Shown here piece by piece: positions 25,184-35,739 of a DNA stretch of 64,000 nucleotides (position 1 is the first letter of the stretch; the number at the start of each line of letters is the position of its first letter). The position numbers and the translations under genes were made by a program. The notes under the pieces were generated by a model. That model made no database searches. It was not told the origin of the DNA and saw only the letters and a list, made by a program, of their open reading frames with translations. This stretch comes from Spiroplasma sp. BIUS-1 (GTDB lineage Bacteria; Bacillota_I; Bacilli_A; Mycoplasmatales; Mycoplasmataceae), in contig NZ_CP048386.1 of the NCBI RefSeq assembly GCF_010365805.1, forward strand, positions 1 through 64,000, written 5' to 3'.

Positions 25184-26529
25184 TGAACGAAAATTTAGAT
25201 TTAAATACTGTTTTAATAGATTCAGAAAAAGCTGTATTGGCTATTGCAATGCATTCTCCAAAAGCAAGTTTTGATATTTTAACTCAACTTAATCCTGAAG
25301 ATTTTAGTTTAGAAAAACACCAAACAATTTTTGAAGCTATAAACTCAGTTTCACAAAATAGTCAAAGTGTAACAATAACAAAATTAGCAGAATACTTAGA
25401 AGATAAAAAAGTATTAGAAAAAGTAGGAGGAGTAGGCTATCTATCTGATATATCTGGTTACTTCTATACTGATGAAGGTTTTGAAGATTATGTAGAAATA
25501 GTTTTTAAAAACTCTATTGGAAGACAACTTGATAGAGCTTTAATTCATATAAAACAATTGAGAGATAGCAAATCTCCAATTGATGAAGTTTTCATGGTGG
25601 CACAACAAAAAATACTTAACATAAAAACTGATATTAAAAAAGATGATGCAACAGCTGTTAAAGATACTGTTGTTGAAGTTATTAAAAAAATTGAAGCATT
25701 AGAAAAAAATGGAGGACTTGTAAACGGTGTGCCTTCTGGATTTTCTGATTTAGATCAAATAACAAATGGATGACAAAAAGGTGACTTTATAATTTTAGCC
25801 GCTCGTCCATCTATGGGTAAAACTGCTTTTGCTCTTAACTTAGCTGTAAATGCAGCTGAAAGACAAAAAGGAGTAGCTTTCTTTTCTTTAGAAATGCCCA
25901 AAGAACAACTTGTGCAAAGGGTTTTAAGTTCAGTTTCAGGAATAGATTCTGGAGCACTTAGAAACGCTCAAGGATTAACAACTGAAAAATGAACTAGAAT
26001 TACAGCTGGAGGAGAACAAATCAAAAACATGAATATTGTTATTGATGATACTCCGGGTATTACAGTTTTACAGTTACAATCAAAATTAAGAAAAATGAAA
26101 AGAGATTTTGGAGTAGAAATTTGTTTTATAGACTACTTACAATTAATTTCTTCAATGTCAAATAAATTTGATAGTAGACAAAATGAAGTTGCTGCAATTT
26201 CAAGACACTTAAAAAAAATTGCTCGTGAATTAAACATGCCAATTGTATGTCTTTCTCAGTTATCACGTAGTGTTGAAAAAAGAGAAGAAAAAACTCCTTT
26301 AATGTCAGACTTAAGGGATTCAGGAGCTATTGAACAAGATGCGGATATAATTATGTTCTTATATAGAGATGCATATTATAAAGCAAAAGAATATAATGTT
26401 GGAACAGATGATCCAACAGATGAAACAGACATTATTATTTCAAAACACCGTAACGGAGCTACAGGGGTTGTTAAAGTTAACTTCCTTAGAAGTTATGGTA
26501 AGTTTATCGATCAGTCTAAAAATTCATAA
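25183..26529 (+). CDS. dnaB: Replicative DNA helicase
   Basis: 448-residue DnaB, the hexameric helicase that unwinds ahead of the replisome. The N-terminal DnaB domain begins with [16 protein letters not shown]. The RecA-like domain shows [11 protein letters not shown] near residues 206-216, then IDYLQLI and the [16 protein letters not shown] block, ending in [23 protein letters not shown] codons (such as 25771 in TNGWQKGDF) encode Trp at expected sites. No intein is present, and length matches the family. Confidence 0.97.
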
Positions 26530-26540
26530 TAGAATTTTTG
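26518..26540 (+). terminator. Weak AT-only hairpin at the end of dnaB
   Basis: AAAAATTC (26518-26525) pairs with GAATTTTT (26532-26539) across an ATAATA loop, overlapping the dnaB stop. With only one GC pair it may be a weak terminator or chance. Confidence 0.3.
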
Positions 26541-26593
26541 GGATTTTAATGTAGAATAAAGATTAGAGATTTGTAAAAGAGGTTAGTTAGATT

Positions 26594-27946
26594 ATGAAAA
26601 AATTGCTTTCGGTTTTAGGTACATTTGCAATTGTTACACCAGGTATTTCTGCTGTTGCTTCATGTGGTATAAGCACATCAACTGTAGAAACATTAATTGA
26701 TGGAAATAATAAATTTAAAATAGGGGATGACGAAGTTGGTTTAGAAAAAGTTTTTGGAACTAAATCAAGACTTGCAATTTTAGGGTACCAAATTTTAGAT
26801 GCGCTAAGTTTTACTGAAGACAAATACCAAAACAAAGAAACTTTAGAAAAACAAAAAGCAGTTTTAGGAGATAATGGACAAGCTCTTTCTTTAGATAATG
26901 TAGGTAAAAAAAATAAAACTGCAAATATTGAATTTAATGATCAAACAACACCAGAAAATGGAAGATTTACAGATAGCTATAATTCTGCAATGGATTCAAA
27001 ATTTACAAAAATGGACTTTCAACTTGGAGTAGATAAAAAAATTGAAAAAGATGGTATATGAACAGCAAATAATGCTACTGTATTTACAGCAGATAAAGCA
27101 AAAACATTAGAAGCTGAAATAAAATATGATAAAGATGGAAAAGTTAGCAGAATAGAAAAATCAAACACAAACTCAAATAGTAATTTAAAAGGTTACATTG
27201 ATACTAAATGAGAAGGTAATTTACCTCAAGGTGATTATGAAGAATATAAATCTGAAGGTTTATATACAATGGATCCAACAAAAGCTGAGAGTCTCTATGA
27301 TAAATTAAAAGCAGATACTTCTGATCAGGCTAAAAAATTAGTAGATGGTTTAAGTAAAGAGATGTTTAAACTTCTACATACTCAATTAAATAATGCAAAG
27401 AAATCTTTAGAACACGGAATTGTTATGCCCGGAAAATTTGATAATAATTTCAATGGTTCAGGTGATATATCATTGAATGATTATAAAGAAAAAGAAACTG
27501 CAAAAATAACAGAAAATAAATTCTTTTTCACAAAAGAAGATAAAAAATCATTGCAATCACAAGTAGTTGGTGGAAGAGATAATGAAAATAGAACATTTGT
27601 TTATGGTGAAAGTGACAATGATAAACCATTAGAAATTGAATTCACTTTTACTGTTCCTAAAGATAAAAAAAGAGAAATAGAAGAAAAAAATTACAAAATA
27701 AATGTTTCTTTAAAAAACCTTATTGTTGGATATCAATTAAATGGAGCCATCCTTGAAAAAGGTAAAGAGGCAAGTGACAAAGATAAATCAAGAACAGACA
27801 CTGCTATTTATTGATATGAACCAGTCTTCTATCAATTTACAGACAAGGAAATGTTTAGAACTAATTCAAGTCAAAAAGCAAATGACGGAACAAAAGATGT
27901 TTTTGACAAATTATCAGGGGCAACAATTAAAATCTCTAACGCTTAA
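26594..27946 (+). CDS. Spiroplasma-type surface lipoprotein, unknown function
   Basis: 450-residue predicted lipoprotein. The signal peptide MKKLLSVLGTFAIVTPGI runs to a VASC lipobox with the lipidated Cys at residue 24, a style typical of Spiroplasma and Mesoplasma lipoproteins. The mature part is hydrophilic and rich in Lys, Asp, Asn and Thr, with no enzymatic motif I recognise. It would be anchored to the outer face of the cell membrane. It sits between dnaB and the Gln-rich gene, outside any obvious operon. TGA codons at about 27059 and later encode Trp. Confidence 0.8.
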
Positions 27947-27993
27947 AAAAGTATGAGATAATTACACGGGAAAAAAGAAATGGGGCTATTCTT

Positions 27994-29064
27994 ATGAACT
28001 ACTTTATCAGATTTGATAATAATTTTTATAATGTTGTAGATGGAAATACAAACCAAGTGATTGCATCATTTGTCAGTGATTTTGAAGCTGGTAAATTTGT
28101 ACAATCACTTTTTGGCTATGCAAATAATATGTATACTCCAGTACAACCTCAGTTTATAAATCCTTATTCAATGAATCAAAATGTTTTTACATATCAAAAC
28201 CAATTACCAATGCAATTAAATCAAACTAACCAAAACATGATGCAAGGTGTCCAACCTCAAGTTCAAAACCAATTAATTCAACCTCAAATGCAAAATGTTC
28301 AAACTCAAGCAATGCAACCTCAAATGCAAAATATGCAACCTGCAAACCTTGCTTCTAATTTACAACAAGGTCAAATGCAAAACCAATTAATCCAACCTCA
28401 AGTTCAAAACGAACAACAAGAAGGTAATTATTTAATTAATAATCAAAATCAAAATGAAATCATTGAAGAAAAAGTTATTGAAGAAAAAAACATTTCTTCA
28501 ACGAATAACATCTTTGAAGAAAAAGAAATTGAAGATAATTTTAAATTTGATTTTAATGATAATACACTTTCAATTGATTCAAGTTTATTTGAAGAAGACA
28601 AAATGGGGGCAATAATACAAGAAAAATCTTCTTTTGTTAATAACACTGATGACGATAGCTTGGGAGAAGTTGCTGCATATAAAGATATAAAACACTTGGA
28701 TAATAAAAATTTCGTAGAAGAAAAAGCAAATGAAGTTATTGGTTATGACGATCTTCCAGATTTAAACGAAGATATTGATTTTCAAGATTCTGCTTTTGAA
28801 TTACCAAAAGAAGAAAAAGCTATTACAGAAATATATCAAGAAAATTTAATACCAGAAAGTAAAGTTACTTCTAAAAAAGATGATGACTTAATAGATCTTG
28901 GTCCAATAAATGAAGATGATGAAATTTTTTCTACACCTAGAAAAGATGCTGAACAAGATGATTTTGAAACTTTTACTCTTTCAAAAAAAGAAAGAGCAGA
29001 ATTAAAAAAAGCAAAAAAAAGAGAAGAACTTTCTAGAAAAAGATATCAAAAGTTACTAAGATAA
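27994..29064 (+). CDS. Gln-rich, acidic multi-region protein of unknown function
   Basis: 356 residues, function not recognised. Residues 1 to about 45 ([20 protein letters not shown]) look like a small folded domain. Residues about 50-150 are Gln/Met/Asn/Pro-rich with repeats of the PQMQN and NQLIQPQ type. Residues about 150-320 are very acidic, and about 325-356 is a basic helix rich in Lys, Arg and Glu. There is no signal peptide or membrane segment, so it is probably cytoplasmic. Its stop overlaps the ung start by one base. Confidence 0.75.
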   Translation: MNYFIRFDNNFYNVVDGNTNQVIASFVSDFEAGKFVQSLFGYANNMYTPVQPQFINPYSMNQNVFTYQNQLPMQLNQTNQNMMQGVQPQVQNQLIQPQMQNVQTQAMQPQMQNMQPANLASNLQQGQMQNQLIQPQVQNEQQEGNYLINNQNQNEIIEEKVIEEKNISSTNNIFEEKEIEDNFKFDFNDNTLSIDSSLFEEDKMGAIIQEKSSFVNNTDDDSLGEVAAYKDIKHLDNKNFVEEKANEVIGYDDLPDLNEDIDFQDSAFELPKEEKAITEIYQENLIPESKVTSKKDDDLIDLGPINEDDEIFSTPRKDAEQDDFETFTLSKKERAELKKAKKREELSRKRYQKLLR

Positions 29065-29732
29065 TGAATAGTTTAAAAGAATTATCTAAAGAGTGGTTAG
29101 AACTCTTTGAAAAAGAAAATATTTACAAAGATATTGAAAGTATTCTTAAAAAAATAAAAAACTATGAAAATATTTATCCTCCAAAAGAGGATATTTTTAG
29201 AGTTTTTAAATTAATAAACCCAAAAGATATAAAGGTAATAATAATTGGTCAAGACCCTTATCATGGTCCGAATCAAGCTAATGGGATTGCCTTTAGTGTT
29301 TCAAATGAAGTTAAAGCCCCTCCTAGTTTAAAAAATATATTCAAAGAATTAAAAAACGATCTAGACATAGATCACTTCAAAAATAATGATCTATCAAACT
29401 GAGTAAGGCAAGGAGTATTTCTAATAAATTCTTGTTTAACTGTAGAAAAAGGAGAGCCAAACTCTCATAAAAACTTTGGCTGAGATGTTGTTGTTACAAA
29501 AATATTAAATGAAATTAATAAAAATAATAAAGACATTATTTATTGTTTATGGGGAAATTATGCAAAAAAAATATATAATAGTTTTGTATATAAAGAGAAT
29601 GAAAAAGTAATTTTTTCTGCACACCCATCTCCATTTAGTTTTAAAAGAGGTTTTGAAAATAGCAAACCATTTTCAAAAATAAATGAGATGTTAAAAAATA
29701 TTAATCAGGATGTCATTAATTGGGAATATTAA
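29064..29732 (+). CDS. ung: Uracil-DNA glycosylase
   Basis: 222-residue family 1 UDG, removing uracil from DNA. The catalytic water-activating motif [18 protein letters not shown], the [16 protein letters not shown] segment and the leucine-loop region [11 protein letters not shown] are all present. Length is normal. Start ATG 29064 overlaps the previous stop by one base. Trp is encoded by both TGA and UGG (for example 29094), a mix less common in the ribosomal and polymerase genes of this window. Confidence 0.95.
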
Positions 29733-29743
29733 GGAGCAATAGC

Positions 29744-30658
29744 ATGAACAATATTAGTAAATGATTACTTGAAGGAAATAATATGGCTTATGCTATGGCT
29801 GGCTTTATTGGTTTTTTTATAATTTTATATTTTTTCTATAACGCAATGTCTTTTTGAATTTTAAAAGAAAGATATCATGGAATTAGATTTACAACAAAAA
29901 ATATAGCTTACATAACAATGTTTACTGCAATAAATGTAAGTGTTACTATTGTTATATCTTTAACTGTTCCAATTACAGTTTTCCCTCCAATAAGAATTGC
30001 TTTTGAAGGTGTTATGGTAAAAATAACAGGATTTATATTTGGACCAATTATTGGAGTTCTTGTGGCTCTAATCACAGAAGTTCTTGTTATGATTTTCGTT
30101 CCATCATTTATTCACCCAGCATTTATAATAGTAATAATTTGTTATGGTTTTATAGCTGGAATAGGTTCAAGTTTTTTAAGACTTGGAAAAGGTTATAATT
30201 GAGTGCCTGTTCTTTTAATAAATCTATTCTTAATAGTTTTTGCAGCATTTATGGTTTTTGTAATTGATGGATATCCAGATGATGAAAGTATTGCTGTTTT
30301 AAGTTTTCAAGTAAGCAAAGAAGTATATAAATGAATATTTTTAGCTTCAATTATTGCTTGTCTTGCTTTATTTTGAGTAATGTATTTAACACTTCTTATA
30401 AAGGGGCATAGAAAAACTCTTCATGTTTTACTCCCTGTTATTTTGTTTGCAACAGCTTCAGAATATTTAGTAACCGCAGTAATTTCTGCGTGGGGAGATG
30501 CTGGTTTCCTTGGAATACCATCGCATGATGGAACAAATGGATATACTGCCATGTTTATTAGTAGACTTGTGCAAGCTCCATTAAAAATTGTATTTAACTC
30601 TGCTGTTTTATATTTTACTTATAAAGCTGTTTCTCCTTTAATTAAAAGGGACAGATAA
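29744..30658 (+). CDS. ECF transporter S component (substrate-binding membrane protein)
   Basis: 304-residue membrane protein with about seven to eight hydrophobic segments. The central part (TMFTAINVSVTIVISL, PPIRIAFEG, then FGPIIGVLVALITEVL) fits the S-component pattern of energy-coupling-factor vitamin transporters, which dock on a shared EcfA/A'/T module encoded elsewhere. It is about 100 residues longer than a minimal S component because of extra N-terminal and C-terminal segments. Substrate is unknown. AAGGAG precedes the ATG, and it lies directly before cysS. Confidence 0.75.
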
Positions 30659-30676
30659 TAGAAGGAATGTATTGAG

Positions 30677-32008
30677 ATGAAATTATATGATTCTTTAACA
30701 ACTAAACTAAAAGAAATAGATGTTCCTAAAGTTTGTATTTATGCTTGTGGACCTACAGTTTACGATTATATCCACATTGGAAATGCAAGACCTTTAATTT
30801 TAACTGACTTAATAATAAGATATCTAGAACACAGAGAAATAAAATACAAATATCTATTAAATATTACAGATATTGATGACAAAATTATTAACAAATCTCA
30901 AGAGGGTAATGTAAGCGAAGAAGATTATGCAACAAAATATACAAATGCATTTTTAGAGGATTTAGATAATTTAAATATTAAATCCCCAACAGCTATTATT
31001 CCAATATCTTCTAAGATAAATGAAATCCTAAGCTTTATTGATAGTCTTATAAAAAAAGATTTTGCATATGAAGCTGATGGAAATGTTTATTTTGATATAA
31101 GTAAGTGAGAAAGTAAATATGGAATGTTATCAAAACAAAATTTAGATCACTTAAATAACGGGGAAAGAATAGAAGTTGATGAAAATAAAAGAAATCCCCA
31201 AGATTTTATTTTATGAAAAAAAACAACAACTGGTAAAAAGTGATTATCAAAATGAAGTCTAGGGAGACCTGGTTGACACACTGAGTGTGCGCTTTTAATA
31301 GATGATTTCTTTAAAGCGCCAATTGACATTCACGTTGGAGGAATTGATTTAAAATTCCCTCACCATGAAAACGAAAGAATTCAGTACATGGCTAAAAACT
31401 CAAGAGAAATATCAAATGTTTGACTTCACAACGGACACTTATCAATTGATAATGTCAAAATGTCAAAATCACTTAATAACACAATCAAGGTTAAAGATTA
31501 TGTTAAAGATTATGGAAGCAATTCTCTTAGATATATTTTCTTGAATTCAAACTATAAACAACCATTAAATATTACTCAAGAAGCTATTGATCAATCTATC
31601 GAATGAGTTTCAAAAGTAGAAACATTATTAAAAACAATTAATTGATCAACAACCATTGGGGAATTTATATTAACAAACCAAACGCCAATTGATGATGATT
31701 TTAACTCATATAAGTATGTTACAAAATTTAGAGCAATACTTAAAAATGATTTAAATACACCAATGGCAATAACTCTAGTTGATGAAATGTGTAAGAACAT
31801 AAATAAACAGATGAAAACAAAAATGATTGACCTTACATATTCAAAACTTAAATATATATTAGATATTCTTGGTTTTAAATTTGATATTAAGAAACTTACA
31901 ATTGAAGAAATTGAAAAAGTTAGACAGTGAAAAGAATTTATAAGTAACAAAGATTTTGAGAGTGCTGATAAATTAAGAGAAGAGTTAAAACAGGAGAATA
32001 TCATCTAA
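30677..32008 (+). CDS. cysS: Cysteinyl-tRNA synthetase
   Basis: 443-residue class I synthetase. The HIGH motif appears as YIHIGNARP, the zinc residues are found around YACGPTVYD and the GRPGWHTECA segment, and the KMSKS loop appears as VKMSKSL. Several TGA codons encode Trp, including in LSKWSLGRPGWHTEC. Length is slightly below Bacillus CysS (466). It overlaps rlmB by one base and starts the cysS-to-nusG block conserved in Firmicutes. Confidence 0.96.
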
Positions 32009-32727
32009 TGAAAAATTACATTTACGGAAAAAATGCAGTTGAAAACATAATAAAAAATTTTAGAGTTGAAATAAAACAAGTTTTTATTTTAAAAGGACAC
32101 TCATTTGATCCGGAAATTTATAAAATAATTAAGGAAAATAAAATTGAATGATTTTCTTTGGAAAAAAAAGAATTCAATGCTTTGATAAAAGAAGGAGTAA
32201 ACCACCAAGGTTTAATTGCTCAGGTTAGAGATTTTACATATTTAGAATTAAAAGATTTTCATGACAATTCAAAACTAAATCAAAAGGTCTTAATTTTGGA
32301 TAAAATACAAGACCCACAAAATTTTGGTTCAATAATAAGAACCGCTAGTTTGTTTGGTGTTGATGGAATAATTATTCAAGAAACTAATCAAGTGCAAGTA
32401 ACTCCTGCTGTTATGAAAGCTTCAGCTGGAACAATTTATAACGTACCGATTATAAAAGTTAGCAACTTGAAGTCGGCTATAAGCGTTTTAAAAGATAGGG
32501 GTTTTTGGGTATACAGTTCATACCTAAGCGATGAAAGTGTACCTATAGAGGATATTGATTTTGATAAAAAATCAGCAATAATATTGGGGAATGAGGGTAA
32601 AGGAATAGGAAATAAACTGGTAGAAATGTCAGATTTTTCCTTTAAAATCAATACAACAAATGTAATTGATTCATTAAATGTTTCGGTAGCGACAGGAATA
32701 ATCCTTTTTGAATTATCTAAAAAATAA
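32008..32727 (+). CDS. rlmB: 23S rRNA (guanosine-2'-O-)-methyltransferase RlmB-like (TrmH family)
   Basis: 239-residue SPOUT methyltransferase. The N-terminal substrate-binding domain starts YIYGKNAVENII. The three SPOUT motifs are DKIQDPQNFGSIIRTA, ILGNEGKGIGN and NVSVATGIILFEL. It likely methylates the ribose of G2251 in the P-loop of 23S rRNA. Position after cysS matches Bacillus, although the small gene normally between them (mrnC) is missing. A UGG Trp codon is at 32506. Confidence 0.92.
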
Positions 32728-32740
32728 GTGAAAGGATTTG

Positions 32741-33367
32741 ATGAAAATGAATTTAAAAAATATCATGAATGAGATATTAGTATCTAAATTTGGTAAAAGT
32801 TTATCAGAAGAAAAACTTTTACATTTCCAAAGATCAATTATTAAAATAATAAATACAGAACACCAAAAAATAAGTTACTTACAATTAGATAAAGAAGATT
32901 TAATTTCTTATGTCTACACTGCAATATGTGAAGTGAAAGACAAGTTCGATGAGAATAGAAATGTGCCGTTGATTGCTTATGCAAACTTTATTATAAAAAG
33001 AAGAATACTTGATTATGCAAAATTTCTAAAAAGAGATAAAAGAAAAATAACTATCCAAATGATTAACACATACAGAAGTGGAGTCACAGAAGATGGGCAA
33101 ACTTATTTAGAAAAAGACATAGACGAATTTTCTTATATTAAAAGTGAGCAAGATGAAAGATCAAAGTATATTAAAGATATACTCAAACACTTTTGTGAAT
33201 ATGAAGCCACAAAAAAACAAGCACTAATAGCAAAAATGCTTTATCAAGGATATTCTCAAAAAGAAATTATGCAAAAAGCTCAAGTGACTAGAAAAGAAAT
33301 TTTGGAATGCAAGGAAAAATTAAAAAACCTTTTTATCTATTTTAATAAAGATATAAGTAAGTTATAA
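32741..33367 (+). CDS. Divergent sigma-70 family protein at the sigH position
   Basis: 208-residue protein. The segment KEDLISYVYTAICEVKDKF, then LIAYANFIIKRRILDYAK resembles sigma region 2 of SigH-like factors. The C-terminal part KQALIAKMLYQGYSQKEIM, followed by a second helix (TRKEILECKEKL), resembles region 4 helix-turn-helix. Gene order cysS-rlmB-this-rpmG-secE-nusG matches Bacillus, where sigH stands here. Mollicutes usually have only the primary sigma factor, so this may be an alternative sigma factor or a degenerate relic. ATG 32741 follows AAAGGA closely, and ATG 32747 is an alternative. Confidence 0.65.
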   Translation: MKMNLKNIMNEILVSKFGKSLSEEKLLHFQRSIIKIINTEHQKISYLQLDKEDLISYVYTAICEVKDKFDENRNVPLIAYANFIIKRRILDYAKFLKRDKRKITIQMINTYRSGVTEDGQTYLEKDIDEFSYIKSEQDERSKYIKDILKHFCEYEATKKQALIAKMLYQGYSQKEIMQKAQVTRKEILECKEKLKNLFIYFNKDISKL

Positions 33368-33394
33368 TATCAAAGAAAAGAAGAGAGTGTTATC

Positions 33395-33553
33395 ATGCCA
33401 CAATCAAAGAAAAAAGTCATATTAGTTTGTAGTGAGTGCCTTTCTCGAAATTATACAATTCAAAAAAGTACAATTTCACAAAGGGAAAGACTTCAAATCA
33501 AAAAACATTGTATAACATGCAACGCGCACGTTTTACATAAGGAGACAAGATAA
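33395..33553 (+). CDS. rpmG: 50S ribosomal protein L33
   Basis: 52-residue L33, short but clear. It has two zinc-type CxxC pairs (CSEC and CITC), the RNYTIQKS segment and the C-terminal HVLHKETR ending. The order rpmG-secE-nusG is the standard one. The Cys pairs mark it as the zinc-binding form of L33. It ends one base before the secE ATG. Confidence 0.9.
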   Translation: MPQSKKKVILVCSECLSRNYTIQKSTISQRERLQIKKHCITCNAHVLHKETR

Positions 33554-33554
33554 A

Positions 33555-33965
33555 ATGTCTGACAAAAAAAATTTGAAAGAACAAAAAGCTCAAGATAAAC
33601 TAAACAAAATAAAAGAGAAACAAGCTAAAAAACAACAAAAGTTAGAAGCTAAAAAATCTAAAAAAGAAGAGTTTACAAAACTTTACAATGAATTCGAGGG
33701 GCATGACGGAACAAGAGAAGGCAAAATTAAAGCTGCGAAAACAAAAAGAATTAAAAAAGAAAAAGAGAAAATTGACTATAAACTTGCTTTTAAAGAAGCT
33801 CCAGTTAAATTTCTTAAAGAAGTAAATAAAATACAATGATCATCTAGAAAAAATCTAGGAACAAAATTTTTGTGGGTTATAATATTTATTGCTATCTTCG
33901 GAGTATTTTTCTTTTGTGTGGATTGAATATTCCAAACTCTATTCGAGCTTATTAAAATTATATAA
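33555..33965 (+). CDS. secE: Protein translocase subunit SecE
   Basis: 136 residues. The SecE core is the C-terminal 50 residues: an amphipathic PVKFLKEVNKIQW helix and a single hydrophobic segment (FLWVIIFIAIFGVFFFCVDW). The first 80 residues are an unusual Lys/Glu/Gln-rich tail, making it about twice the usual 60 residues. SecE clamps the SecY channel. TGA at 33837 is the conserved Trp joining the two parts. nusG follows 12 bases later. Confidence 0.9.
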
Positions 33966-33977
33966 AAGGAGATTATC

Positions 33978-34607
33978 ATGGAACAAAATTTATTTGAATT
34001 AGAAGATGAGTTATCATCATACAAAGGGCAGTGATTTGTAATTAACTGTAACAGTGGTCATGAAGATCGTGTTAGAGCTGACCTAATGCAAAAAATAGAG
34101 ACTTCAAGTTTAGAAGACCGTATTTTTGATATTAGAATTTCAAAAGGACCTGTTATGGGAAAAAATAATAAAATTAATGAAAAAAACAAATTCCCAGGAT
34201 ATTTATTTATAAATATGAATATGACTGACGAAACATGATTTATTGTTAGAAACACACCTGGTGTTACTGGTTTCATTGGTTCATCTGGAAAAGGTGCAAA
34301 ACCATTACCATTAACAGTAGAAGAAGTTTCAAGAATGTTAGAACAAGATAATGTTCAACAAACAAAAAATGAAAAAGGCTCAAAAGGAAATGCAAATCAA
34401 CCTAAAAAAGAAAAAGTTTTATATACAGCAAGCTTCAATACAAAAGATGTTGTTCTTGTAAAAGATGGTCCCTTTGCCGGAACTGAAGGTCAAGTTATTG
34501 AAATGGACTTCGAAAAAGGAGTTGCGGTTGTTAACATTGAACTTTTCGGTAGAATCACTCCAACTGAATTTGAATTTATAACTTTAGAAAAAGCTTTTTC
34601 TAACTAA
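33978..34607 (+). CDS. nusG: Transcription termination/antitermination protein NusG
   Basis: 209-residue NusG. The NGN domain starts with QWFVINCNSGHEDRV and includes [30 protein letters not shown]. A short Lys-rich insert (about residues 120-145) precedes the KOW domain with VLVKDGPFAGTEGQVIEMD. It couples transcription with translation and binds RNA polymerase. AAAGGAG precedes the ATG, and a strong terminator follows. Confidence 0.96.
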
Positions 34608-34638
34608 GAACTTTATTTTCATAAAGTTCTTTTTTTCT
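34606..34638 (+). terminator. Terminator after nusG
   Basis: AGAACTTTAT (34607-34616), loop TTTC, ATAAAGTTCT (34621-34630), then T-run. The ten-base stem has no mismatch. Confidence 0.88.
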
Positions 34639-34667
34639 TGTATCATTTATTTAAGGAGAAAATTAAT

Positions 34668-35180
34668 ATGAATAATATCAAATTTGAAATCATCCTAGAA
34701 GATGGTAGAAAAATGAAAGCAGAACTATACCCTGAACTAGCACCTATATCTGTAGAAAACTTTGTTAATTTAATCAAAAATAAATATTTTGATGGATTAA
34801 TATTTCACAGAGTAATAAAAGGTTTCATGATTCAAGGTGGTGGTATGTTTCCTGACATGTCAGAAAAAGGCGGACTAACACCAATAAAAGGTGAGTTTTC
34901 AATCAACGGTTGAAACAAAAATGCCACAACATTACCCCATACACCTGGAGTACTATCAATGGCAAGAACAAATGTTATGGACAGTGCTACAAGTCAATTT
35001 TTCCTTGTAACAGGAGATGCTAAATTCTTAGATGGCCAATATGCTTCATTTGGTAAGTTATCTGATCAAGAAAGTTTAGAAATTGCCTTATCAATTGAAA
35101 ATGTTGCAACAGGATCAAAAGGATTTCATGATGACGTTCCTTTAGAACCAATTATTATAAAAACAATGAATCTTATTTAA
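34668..35180 (+). CDS. Peptidyl-prolyl cis-trans isomerase, cyclophilin type
   Basis: 170-residue cyclophilin, accelerating prolyl isomerisation during folding. The catalytic segment FHRVIKGFMIQGGG, the GVLSMARTNVMDSATSQFFL block and FLDGQYASFGKL match the family. No signal peptide is present, so it is cytoplasmic. A TGA Trp codon at 34911 lies in the NGWNKNA segment. AAGGAG precedes ATG 34668. It stands between terminators as a single-gene unit. Confidence 0.93.
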
Positions 35181-35196
35181 TATAAGATTTTTTTTA
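35169..35196 (+). terminator. Terminator after the cyclophilin gene
   Basis: AATCTTAT pairs with ATAAGATT around the stop codon (35169-35189), followed by a T-run. Confidence 0.7.
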
Positions 35197-35237
35197 TTTT
35201 TAAAATGTGTTATTATTATTTATGGCAGATTTTAATT

Positions 35238-35278
35238 GTGGAAGTAAGTGTACAAATGTACACTTTACGTTAGGACCA
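35238..35278 (+). promoter_or_regulatory. Structured leader of rplK-rplA, candidate L1-binding site
   Basis: GTGG (35238-35241) pairs with CCAC (35275-35278) around an inner hairpin AAGTGTAC/GTACACTT (35246-35253 and 35258-35265) with an asymmetric internal loop. It lies between a -10-like TATTAT near 35210 and the rplK ribosome site. L1 represses the rplK-rplA mRNA in many bacteria by binding such a leader. The specific L1 contact sequence is not verified. Confidence 0.45.
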
Positions 35279-35302
35279 CAGCGAAAACAGGAGGTGTTGT
35301 TC

Positions 35303-35737
35303 GTGGCAAAAAGAATCACACGTATAGCAAAATTAGAATTTATGGCAATGCAAGCAAAACCAGGTGCAGAATTAGCTTCACTAGGAATTAACATGCCTCA
35401 ATTCACACAACAATTTAATGACGCCACTAAAGATAGAGCAGGAGAGGTAGTGCCTGTAGTTATTACAGCTTATGATGATAAATCATTTGATTTCATCTTA
35501 AAAACTACTCCAGCAGCATTTATGCTTAAAAAAGCAGCAGGAATTCAAAAAGGTGCATCTAAATCAGGAACTGAAACAGTTGCAACTATTACAGCAGATG
35601 ATGTTAAAAAAATTGCTGAATACAAAATGCCTGACTTAAATGCAAACACAGTCGAAGCAGCAATGAGAATTATTGAAGGATCAGCAAGAAATATGGGTAT
35701 TAAAGTTACTGGAATGCCAGAAAAAGAAGGTAAATAG
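35303..35737 (+). CDS. rplK: 50S ribosomal protein L11
   Basis: 144-residue L11, part of the GTPase-associated centre. Typical segments are [38 protein letters not shown] and the C-terminal [18 protein letters not shown]. The GTG start at 35303 is chosen because AGGAGGT (35289-35295) lies seven bases upstream. An earlier in-frame ATG at 35222 would run through the structured leader. Confidence 0.96.
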   Translation: MAKRITRIAKLEFMAMQAKPGAELASLGINMPQFTQQFNDATKDRAGEVVPVVITAYDDKSFDFILKTTPAAFMLKKAAGIQKGASKSGTETVATITADDVKKIAEYKMPDLNANTVEAAMRIIEGSARNMGIKVTGMPEKEGK

Positions 35738-35739
35738 TA

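Noticed and set aside
28240..28420. Repeats in the Gln-rich gene as a possible CRISPR array
   Set aside because: Units are irregular, in frame and coding for PQMQN-type repeats; no conserved repeat with unique spacers of constant length.
35207..35302. N-terminal extension of L11 from an upstream start
   Set aside because: It would run through a structured leader; GTG 35303 has AGGAGGT at ideal spacing and gives the normal L11 N-terminus.
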